A stretch of DNA of 64,000 nt from Diphasiastrum complanatum (lineage: Eukaryota > Streptophyta > Lycopodiopsida > Lycopodiales > Lycopodiaceae). Under the pieces are notes generated by a model. That model did not search any database. It was not told the DNA's origin and saw nothing but the letters and a program-made list of their open reading frames with translations. Positions 26,001-36,600 of the stretch are shown here, piece after piece (the first letter of the stretch is position 1; the number at the start of each line of letters is the position of its first letter). A program made the position numbers and the translations under genes. The stretch spans positions 45,146,484-45,210,483 of the forward strand of contig CM055102.1 of assembly GCA_029204225.1 (NCBI GenBank), read 5' to 3'.

Positions 26001-27567
26001 TGATCTCCACAGGGATGGTATTATTCGATTTGTAGATCGTAAACCTATTGCTATAGAGTTAGAGTCAGAGTTAGTTAATTGAAAAGACGTCTAGTTGAAC
26101 TTGTAAATGGTTTGTGTATCGTATAATCCTGGCCATAACTCTCTTCTTAGTTTGATCTTTCTTTCAGTTCTGTTAGTTGATGGGATCGATCCGTCTAATT
26201 TCCATCTTTTTGATGTACTATTCAGTCTTATATGCCCTGCTTCTCCAGCGTAGCTGCTCCATCGCGCCTGTTCCTGCCTGCTCCATCGCAGCTGTCCTGC
26301 CTCAGCAATGCTCCATTCACACCTGTCCACCAGCGCTTGCTTCCAGCGCTGACCTCCATCGTTGAGGTAGCATTGCTGAGATTCATTTCATCTGCCTGAG
26401 ATGCCTCGCCGTAAAGGGGCTCTTGCCCCTCCTTCCAAAGCTGCTTCGTCCTCTTCATCTGCTTCGTCTTCCTCTTCCATTTCAGATCCACCTTCACCTT
26501 CACCTTCACCTTCACCTTCACCTTCACCTTCTATTCTAGTTGCTATCCCTATCTCTCCGTCCGATCTTATTCTTGTTAATAGTGAATCCATTGTAGCCGA
26601 TCCTTTGACCCTGAATACCCCAGAAGATGAATCACTTCTGCCTCCAGCCTTTATGATCTCCGTCATTCGTGCAGATCAGTTACATTCCTATGAATATCTC
26701 AACGACCATTGAAAAAAACTTCTTTCTTTTGAAGCTATGTTCCAAGCTGTACAATCTCATCTTCAGAAACTAGATTCGTCAATCGACGATCTCAAGAAAG
26801 AAGTTGCAGCTATCAAAATCGAAGCTTCCTCTCATTCGACTACTTGAGCAAAGATCCAACAGCTTGAAAGTCAAGTGGAACAGCATCATACCGCTGTCCA
26901 ATCTTGGGCAGATGTGCTAATGTTGTTGTTCTACCATATCTTAGCTACGTTCACCAAGAGCCGTTTGCGAGAGCAAAAGGCTTTCAATGTTCGAGTCAGA
27001 GGTATTATGAACTCCCATGATGCTGTTGGTGAAGCTAAAAAGTTTCTTGAAGAGAGTCTTTAACACCACCACAAAGATATAGATATTGCATGGCGGCCTA
27101 AGAAAGATCCAAGTACTCTTGTCATACGCTTTTCATCTGCAACTGGTCGTCATGAAGTGCTAGGGAAGAGATCTACACTGCAGGGCACCACGATATACCT
27201 GGATGAAGACCTTACTTTCATTCAGGTCCAAGAACAGAAAAAAGCAAAGCAGGAGGCTTTAACGAATGGAAAGCGATTGATCTACAGGGATGGTATCATT
27301 CGCTTTGTAGATATTAAACCTATTGCTATTAATGAGATATCTAAGATTGTTCAAAGTTAGTGAGAGAGTTAGAGCACTGAAGAGATGCCAGTTGAATCTG
27401 TGAATGGTCTTCGTACCATATAATCCTGGACATTATCCTCTTCCTAGTTAGTTTGGTTTTTAGTTATGTTGTTTGATGTCTTGGTTCCACTTTATCTGTA
27501 CTCGTTCGTCTTATACGCCTTTTGGCATGGAAAAGACGTTAATAAAGCTTCTTCTTCTTCTTCTTCT

Positions 27568-27623
<56 letters not shown>

Positions 27624-30600
27624 GCTGATGGCACCTTGATCCTCCATCGCCCAGCTCCACCGCTCTAGACCTGATCCTCCATCGCTCCAGCTCCACCCCT
27701 ATGGCTCCACATAAGAAGGGGGGAGCCAATCCCCTCGCTCCCCACATCATTCCATCTCCAGCCCCTCCATCGCTGGCTCCCCACCTCGCTCCTCCATCGC
27801 TGGTTGCTCCAGCTCCAATCCCCCCATCGCTAGTAATAACTCCTCCATTGTTGGTGGTATACTTACCTCAGCACTGCTGTAACAGATTCCATTGCAGGCA
27901 GCAGTATCCCTATTGCTGCCAGCACTTACACTACCTGCAATGATGCTGCCTCTATACTTGCCTCCTGTTAGGGACCCAACTCTCTTGGGTCCCAAACCCA
28001 GACTTGAGACCAGACGATGACTGGGCCTGTAGACTTGACTGGTGACTCATGAACCTGCATGGTTGCCACGTGTCATGATCCAGGAGTGCACATGGCTTGG
28101 AGTCTCTCTCCTTGGAGGTATACAAGGGGAGGAGGACTCATTTGCCATCCATTCTCTTTACCTAGGAGGTGGTGGATGGAGAGCATGTGCACGGCCAGGA
28201 TGTATTGCTAGCGTGAGGCAGGAGATGGCTGAGAGCCTAGGCGGTGGTATGGGACGCCGTCTGTGATGGAGGTCGGATCCAGCTTGATACGGTCACAGGC
28301 CAGGGCACGGTGGGTGGACCCGGATTAGGTCCTATGGCGGGGTGGAACGTGAAACGTTCGGTCTCTTGTGGTTAACCGGCACCTGGAGGTTTGCAGTAAG
28401 TAAGATTGTAACATATGGTATCAGAGCCACTGCATACTGAAAGCAGGTGCGTTGATCCGTAGTAGTTTCTTGTAAATTACGACGCTTCTGACGGAATTCA
28501 AATCGGGTTTAAAATGCATTTTTTATGCATCTACTATGGTTCTTCTTCCCGCTGTTTTTTCAAAATTTTGAAGAAAAAAAAAAAAGTTAGAAAAAACAGC
28601 AGGGGGGGCCAAGGAAGACCTTCCACGTGGCACTGTCCCGGAAAGGACAGGTGGCGGTCCTTCCTACGCCTAGTCCTCTCAGATTCAGGTGATGGTCTGA
28701 TCGCGATGGGGCCTCCTCAACGTAGTATAAAACTTTATAGGTTATCGCTGCCTGTCCAGAAAAAAATTCTCAAAAAATGTTGAGAAATCTGCCACGTGGC
28801 ATCTCTTGGGCCAGGTGAGGTGGCAGCTGGCAGCGCCCTGCTGTTGCGATCTGTTTCAGAACCTGAGATGAGGAAATCGGGGTCCTCCCTGAAATTTTAA
28901 CTTGATTGTCTTCTATCTGTCCCTGTATATCAGCGATGGACCAGTTGAAGAAAATCAAGATAAAGTGAAGGGGGAGGGGGGCTGTAGGCCACCTGGCAGA
29001 TTGCTAGGTGAAGGCCAAAAGGCTGAGGTGGAGGCTAGGTGGCAAGGCAAGGCCACTTGGCAGTTGTTAGGATAGCATGAAGAGGGAGGTATGCCTCTTC
29101 CATGCATCTGTTTTGTGAGAAATAAGGTGGAGGTGGTGGTGCATCCTTCTCCTTGCTCTCTCTTAATCCTCTTGGCAGCCATGGACAATACCATTTGGTT
29201 TGTGAAGAGACAGCAAGAGTAGTCTTGTATCTACCTTCCTTGAGTAGCTTTTGATTCTCTTCTATCTTCTCTTCTTAATTCACCTCTCTTCTCTCTGTAA
29301 AAATGGAGCCTACTCCTACTACACAGCCTATGTCCCTTGCTCATGAGGCTACAGTATCTGCCTCTGTCTTAGACCCTGATGCTTTGATGCTGGCTATTGA
29401 CAGTCTATAGCAACAGATTGTGGATATGCAAGCAAAGCACAGTCGGGATCAGCAGAATCTCAAGGAATTGACGCAACTAAGGCAATTGGTGCATCAACCC
29501 TTGTTTACTCCTGAAGTTTTTGCTGGGGAAAAGAAGGATAGAACCATGGAGGCGGTCTTGCAATGGCTGGATCGATGGAATTCGCACTTTTCCATGCACG
29601 ATTCATCCGAGGACAACAAGATCAATCTGGCCGTCATGTACCTGCGAGGTAAAGCATTTACCTGGTGGCAAGGTATAAGGGGTAAGCCTGAAGTTCCTAG
29701 GAATTGGGAGGATTTCTGTAAGGCCTTTAAGGCGGCCTTCCTTCCTATTCTTGATGATTTTGAGTTTTACCGACAGTATGCGACGATCCCTATGGGGAAC
29801 CGGCCCCTGGATCAGTATTTGCAAGAATTTCAAAAATTCGTGATAGTCTACTTAGATGATATTCTCATCTATAGTAAGACCTTAGAGGAGCATGAGGAAC
29901 ATCTCAGGACTGTCTTAAAGTTACTTAGACAAGAGAAGCTGTTTGCCAAGGAGTCCAAATGTGTGTTCTTCCAGAAAAGGTTGTTATACCTTGGTCACAT
30001 TATTTCGGACCATGGGTTGGAAATTGACCCAAATAAAGTCCGACAAGTACGTGAATGGCCTATCCCTAAAACCATCCGGGAGGTTAAGTCTTTTTTGGGC
30101 TTTACGGGGTTTTTTCATAGATTCATCTTGAACTATGCATTAATTGCATTGGCCTTGACGAATGTCCTCAGAGGGGCTAAAAGAGTTAGCCGACACAGTA
30201 AGTTCAGTCCTCCAGTTACTTGGACTGAAGAGTTGAATCAAAGTTTTGAAAACCTCAAGTACTGTGTAACTACAACGCCTATTCTATACATAGTGGATCC
30301 TAACAAGCCGTATGTACTTGAAACGGATGCCAGTGACTATGCTATAGGCGCAGTCCTATATTAGGATGGTAGACCGGTAGCTTTTGAAAGCAAGAAGTTG
30401 GATCCTGCTCAAAGGCGGTATTCCACCTATGACAAGGAACTTTTTGCTGTCATTAATGCCCTAAAAGTTTGGAGACATTACTTGTATGGCTCACAGTTTA
30501 CTATAGTTACTGATCATCAAGCGTTAAAGTATATTAACGATGCGGTCGACCTTAGGGGTCGTAAGGCCAGATGGTCAGAGATGCTCCAAGAATTTCATTA

Positions 30601-33600
30601 TGACATTGAGTACCAGAAGGGTACCTCTAACAGTGTCGCGGATGCCTTAAGCCGGATTGGAGAGGTTAATCAGTTAAGCTTTTCTGAGATCCAATCTGAG
30701 TTGTATCTGTCCTTAAGAGATTTGTGTAAGACCGATAGGTACTTCGGTCGTATTTGGCTAGACGTCCTGGCAGGTTCTACTAGATCTAGTGATGAGCTTG
30801 GAATGCAGGATTCCAAGATTTCTCCTCAGGACAAGATACAAAAAGACTATTCCATCAGGAATGGGTTACTTTTCCGGAATGGAAAAGTTTGTGTGCCAGA
30901 AAATAATGATATAAGGGCCCAGATCCTGCATGAATGTCATGACAGCCCGTGTGCAGGGCGCCCTGGCGCTCAAAGGACACTTGACTTAGTAAAAAGGAAC
31001 TTTTATTGGCCAAATTTAAAAAGTCAAGTGGAGGCATATGTTCGCAAGTGTGCGCAATGCCAAGTTAATAAAGCTGAAAGACTTAAGGCAGCTGGTTTGT
31101 TAATGCCCTTGGAAATTCCCGGAAGAAAGTGGGAAAGCATTTCCATGGACTTTGTGGTTGGGCTACCTCAGACGGGGAAGCAAAATGATGCCATTTGGGT
31201 AACAGGTTAACTAAAATGGCGCAACTCATACCAACCAAGCAAACTGTCAAAGCTTCCGAACTTGCGTAGCTTTTCGTGGAAAAGTTGTTCAGGTTGTTTG
31301 GTTTGCCAAATGATATTGTTAGTGATCGAGATCCAAAGTTCACTGGCAAATTCTGGCAAGCGGTCTTTGAAAAATTAGAGACCACTCTAAGTTTGGGGTC
31401 ATCAGATCATCCTGAATCGGATGGTCAGACAGAGAGGACAAACTAGTCTATGGAAGATATGCTTCGGTCATATGTTTCCAGAAGACAATCTGATTGGGAA
31501 AGGTACCTTCCAATGATTGAGTTTGCGTATAATAGCGCAAAGCACTCAGCGACGGATTTTGGTCCATTTTCTCTGATGTATGGTTTCCAGCCTAGGGCTC
31601 CCATTTCAGTGGGCCTCAAAGGCCTCAAGGTTAAAGCAGCAGTAGATTTCCTGCATGATATGCAAGAAATGTTGCTTGTTGCTCGCGAAAACGTAAAAAC
31701 AGCTAAGGATAGAGCCCAGTTTTACGCTAATCAAAAGCGACAACCTAGGGTTTTTGAGGAGGGAGCTTGGGTATATCTTAGAATTCCAAAAGATTCTAAG
31801 GTACTAAGGACTGGAAAATGTTCTAAGTTATCTCCTCGTTATGCAGGGCCATTCCGTATAGTAAAGAAACTCCATCGGAATGCGTACCAGCCAGAACTCC
31901 CTCAAGGTGTTAAGGTACATCCAGTTTTTCACATTAGTCGTTTAAAGGAATGACTTGGTGGAAAGGATGACTTAATGCCTCAGGAGGACTTAGTTCGGCT
32001 GGAGGACCTATCATCCTTTGTACCTACAGAACCTCAGGCCATTGTTGATGTATGTCAACGTGGACTCAGATACCGGCAGGTAACTGAGTACTTGGTTTGT
32101 TGGAAAGGAAATTCCGAGGACGATGACACCTGGGAAAAGGAATTTGACCTTAAACTAAGATTCCCGGGATTCCTTCCTTAGATAAGGAATATTTTAAGGA
32201 AGAGGGAATGTTAGGGACCCAACTCTCTTGGGTCCCAAACCCAGACTTGAGACCAGACAATGACTGGGCCTGTAGACTTGATTGGTGACTCGTGAACCTG
32301 CATGGTTGCCACGTGTCATGATCTAGGAGTGCACATGGCTTGGTGTCTCTCTCCTTGGAGGTATACAAGGGGAGGAGGACTCATTTGCCATCCATTCTGT
32401 CTACCTAGGAGGAGGTGGATGGAGAGCATGTGCACGGCCAGGATGTATTGCTAGCGTGAGGCAGGAGATGGCTGAGAGCCTAGGCGGTGGTATGGGATGC
32501 CGTCTGGGATGGAGGTCGGATCCAGCTTGATACGGTCACAGGCCAGGGCACGGTGGGTGGACCTGGATTAGGTCCTATGGCGGGGTGGAACGTGAAACGT
32601 TCGGTCTCTTGTGGTTAACCGGCACCTGGAGGTTTGCAGTAAGTAAGATTGTAACACCTCCAGCACTGCTGTAACAGATTCCATCGCAGGCAGCAGTATC
32701 CCTATTGCTGCCAGCACCTATACTACCTCCAACGATGCTAGTTCCATCGCTGGCAGCGGTATCCCTCCATTGCTGGCGGTATACTTGCCTCCAGCGCCAT
32801 TGTAATATATTCCATCACTGGCAGTAGTATCCCTACTGCTGCCAGCACTTACACTACCTCCAATGATGCTGCCTCTATACTTGCCTCCAGCACTGTTGTA
32901 ACAGATTCCATCGCAGGCAGCAGTATCCCTATTGCTGCTAGCACCTATACTACCTCCAACGATGCTACTTCCATCGCTGGCAGCACTGCTGCCAACATTT
33001 CCACTGCCTCCAATGCTGCTGATCCATCATCGGAAGGCAGTTGCCAAAGCAATAGTCTCTGAATATGCTGTCTCCTCATCGGAGGTATTGTCTTCCAAGA
33101 ATGCTCTTGCTGAAGAAGATATCTACACCCCAAGAAAGGCATTTGAGGGGTATCTAAAAGCAGAGGTGGATGCCTTAAGACTCAAGGTACAACAACTTAA
33201 GCTCACAATGATGACGTTACTTCAAGATAATAGGGTTCTAAAGTAGAAAATCCGGACCTTGGAGGCACCATCATCCCCAGCGATGAACAAAATTAATGAG
33301 CTGGAATGACATCTGAGCGAACACAAGGAGGCTCCGAAATCGTGGGCTTCGTTGTTTCAAAAAGACGGAGATTTTGCTCATATGTCTACTGTCATCGCAG
33401 CTACCATCTCTGAAGAAAAAACTACATAACTTCAAATCTCTCAATGTCCGAGTTCGAGGTGTTCTCGACACTCAAGATGCTATGAAAGAGGCAAAATCCT
33501 TTTTAGATACCTCGTCGTGCTGTATCACGATGATGCCTAATCCATAAGCTCATATGCTTATGAATTTCCTTCTCGTCGATATTGATGGATTGGATAAGGC

Positions 33601-36600
33601 AGGGCGAATCAAAAAGACAATTCTAATCACATTATCCGTTTCAAATCAACAGAGGAAAGAACCAAATATGAGACTCAAACCTAAACTAAAGGGCACACAA
33701 ATTTTCTTGGATGAGGATCTTACCTATATCCAAGTTTAGGAACGCAAAGAAAAATTTTCAAGAGGCTAAAGTGTTAGCACATTTTGCCGTTTATGGAGAT
33801 GGTCAGGTTCGGTACTTGGATCGAGGTCCATCTACCTCTAGCACCTAGGAAGTTGGGGCTCTCGGGCGTAGGAGACCAGGAGCAGCCCGAGACCCCATCC
33901 ATATTACCCACATCACCTACATCCACCTCACCTTCGTATCAGATTATGGAATTGTAATGGCATTCATTCTTCATTAGCAGTAGGAGACTTAGCAGACTTC
34001 ATCGCACAGGGGGATACCCTTATTTTCACAGAGACTCGGAGTTTTTTGGCTTCAGATGGTTTTTTGTTTTCGCTCAGAGACTAGATCTGTGAGAGGCAGA
34101 GGTTCTGGTGGTGTATCATGCTTATACGGGGACTCATTACAGCCTATCATTGTTCTGGTTCGACAGGACGATCATGGATGCTATGTGGCTTTGACTTCTT
34201 GGTCGGAGTATTGGGCTTGACGGGGATTTGTATCTGGCAGTTTGTTATTTTCCTCCAGAATCTTCTACTTTTGCTGATGGTACAGGTCCCCACTTCTTGG
34301 TCGGAGTATTGGGCTTGACAGGGATTTGTATCTGGCAGTTTGTTATTTTCCTCCAGAATCTTCTACTTTTGCTGATGGTACAGGTCCCCCATCGCTTCAG
34401 ATATTCTTCTTTATTCTGAGCGTGGTTACATACTTCTTTGGCTGGAGATTTTAATGCCAGGACCTCGTCTAGACAAACAGAGTTTCATATGATCACTGAT
34501 GACCTTTTGAGGATACACGCCATGGATAGTATGGATATGGCGATTGACAGGATATCTGCTAATGATGGTGGCCCGGTCTTTGCATATGGTGAGCATTTCC
34601 TTCTACTGGGTGAGGCCCATGAGCTTGCGATTTTTAATGGCTTATCCTGTTGGCCGACTTCTGGAGACTATACTTGCCACCCCCATAGTGGTGGGCATAG
34701 TGCTATCAGTATGAGACACGTTGCCACAACTAGACTACGTAAGGGGCATGCTGCGCTGGTTAGTCTCGAGCGCTTTTGTTTGAGGAAGCACATTCGAGAT
34801 GCCTCAAGTGCAACCTATTTGATAATATTGTTGCACCCACAGATATGTATGCAGCGGAGGCTTGGTGCACTGGGATTCTCGAGTCAAAGTGGACTAGCAT
34901 TTCCCGTCTATAGATCAATATGCTTGCATGCATGATCCGAGCCAAACCATTTGTTCCTCACCTGGTTATACTTGCTAAGTTTGTTGTCTTTCCACTATGG
35001 GTTGAGGCTATTTTTAGGTTGATCACATACATCCAGAGAGTGATGAGTCTTCCAGTTTCACGTTCTCCACACAGTTTTTTTCTTCTCAGTAGCTTCATCA
35101 CCGGGGTCATAAGCTATCATGGTACTCCCATGCTTCTCGTCTTCTACGCATATACGGCATTGACATCTTTGATCTACCAATGGGTTCTCATCAGTATATC
35201 AGGATGGTTATTTATCGTGCATTTTCTCGAGTGACTTGGCATGGGCCCTTGGGGGTCAAACCGGACTTCTATCCCTCTAGTTTCCTAGAGCTAGACAGTG
35301 CTGGTGTCCCAATTTTGCCTCATTGTTTGGATAGCGGACTTTCACATTGCCTCCGTTTTACATTGGGTCAGTTTCGAGTTTCCTCACATCAGCTATATGT
35401 GGAGACTGGGTGCTTCCAGGGCATCTGCTCATATGAGCAGACTTTGTCAGATGTGCACAATAGGGGAGGTGGAGTCATAGGAGCATTTTCTATTCAGATG
35501 CCATGTCTGTTATGAGATTCGAGGACGCTATCACTGTCTTTTAATGCCAACAGACATATTAGACCAAATAAGTACATCTCAAGTGTGATAGATACTGAAA
35601 GGAGCATATAAATGTCTCCATAAACAAACGACAACTACTAGCTAAAATGATTGGTCGATCAAGATCAAATAAAATCTCTAAACTGCTCTCAGACATGGAA
35701 ATCTGAAATATGGTACAATGGGGTGTCGTATAACTATACAATAACCATCCGAACTGTATAATAGATCATGTCACCACAAGACCACTGCTGAAGAAAGCAA
35801 GGATAGAAGAAGATGTAGTGGGCCTACGCTCATGAGCTCTAGATCTGTGAAGTCTCCTGTAGCCCTAACATGTGGTCTGGAGGCAATACGTTATCGACGA
35901 TCACGATGAGAATCATGAAGTAAGATATCTTGCTCATCCTCTGACAAAATGTCAACATCTACTCTAGATCGTCTCCTAGAGAAAAAGGAGGTAATCTGGG
36001 TCTGCTAGCAGTCATGGTATCCATACTCATTTCATATGTTGACCCTCGATGTGTGGCATTGATGTTGCACACGCACACACACAGCACACACACAAAACTA
36101 TCTAAATTTTAATGATTAATTTGGTAAAAGAACATGGCACAGAGCAGCCCGATAATTATAAGAGGGAACCATGCATTTTTGTTTTTAAATGCCCCATCTA
36201 CTATGAGATCAAGAGGAGATAATTCTACCTACCTAGAGACACACCAGTTTCGTTGTGCTCTCATTTTGCATATGAGGACCTACGTTGCGTTGCACTCACG
36301 TTACGGGTGTTCTTATTGCGGGTAGACCTATAGTAGGATCATGATATTTAGATTCCAATTACATCCTTCTCCAGGAGAAGACCCCAGACAGATCTTGAGC
36401 CAAATGATGACGATGACAGCGATGACACTCCTACACAAGATCGACATATAGACTACAGACGATGCACACCTTAATATTCATATAGTAGTTGCAGCAAATG
36501 AATCACTAAGCAAAGCCTTGTAGGACATTATTGTCAAGATAAATTTCTGGTGGATGAAAGACACCTCACTTTTCCCAAGGTGTTTGCCATTTGCAAAATC

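Larger units (their letters stand above)
27966..32656 (+). mobile_element. Ty3/gypsy chromovirus copy 2, internally deleted
   Basis: A 4,691 bp element with two 448 bp LTRs, a tRNA-Met PBS at 28416-28428 and a perfect TSD CCTCC (27961-27965, 32657-32661). By eye the LTRs differ at about 11 positions (roughly 2.5 percent). It is the same family as the element at 10986. About 1.6 kb from mid-gag to the RT catalytic region is deleted, and several stops are present. It lies inside LINE copy 3, inside NF-YA intron 4, in sense orientation. Confidence 0.94.
27864..33010 (+). repeat. Imperfect repeats of 96-133 bp in LINE ORF1 N-terminus, split by gypsy
   Basis: Units start CTCAGCACTGCTGTAACAG or CTCCAGCACTGCTGTAACAG. 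They lie at about 27864-27965, 32657-32789, 32790-32885 and 32886-33010. The first unit is open in one frame and reads [20 protein letters not shown], a Ser/Thr/Ala-rich repeat. The gypsy at 27966-32656 inserted inside this array at a CCTCC. Confidence 0.75.
27570..35550 (+). mobile_element. L1-type LINE, copy 3, split by gypsy and lacking RT
   Basis: The segments are 27570-27965 (5' leader and ORF1 N-terminus) and 32657 to about 35550, separated by the gypsy at 27966-32656 with TSD CCTCC. ORF1, an AP-type endonuclease and a C-terminal Cys/His domain are recognisable in order. The RT that should lie between endonuclease and the C-terminal domain is missing (around 34900-35050). All parts carry stops and frameshifts. 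The 3' boundary is uncertain, because the tail shared by copies 1, 2 and 4 was not found here. Confidence 0.7.

Noticed and set aside
26388-26666. Minus-strand ORF with Gly-Glu repeats opposite LINE ORF1
   Set aside because: It is the antisense of the Ser-Pro repeat in ORF1 copy 2 and has no other support.
27511-27750. Minus-strand Arg/Glu-repeat ORF
   Set aside because: It is a translation of the TC/TTC microsatellite.
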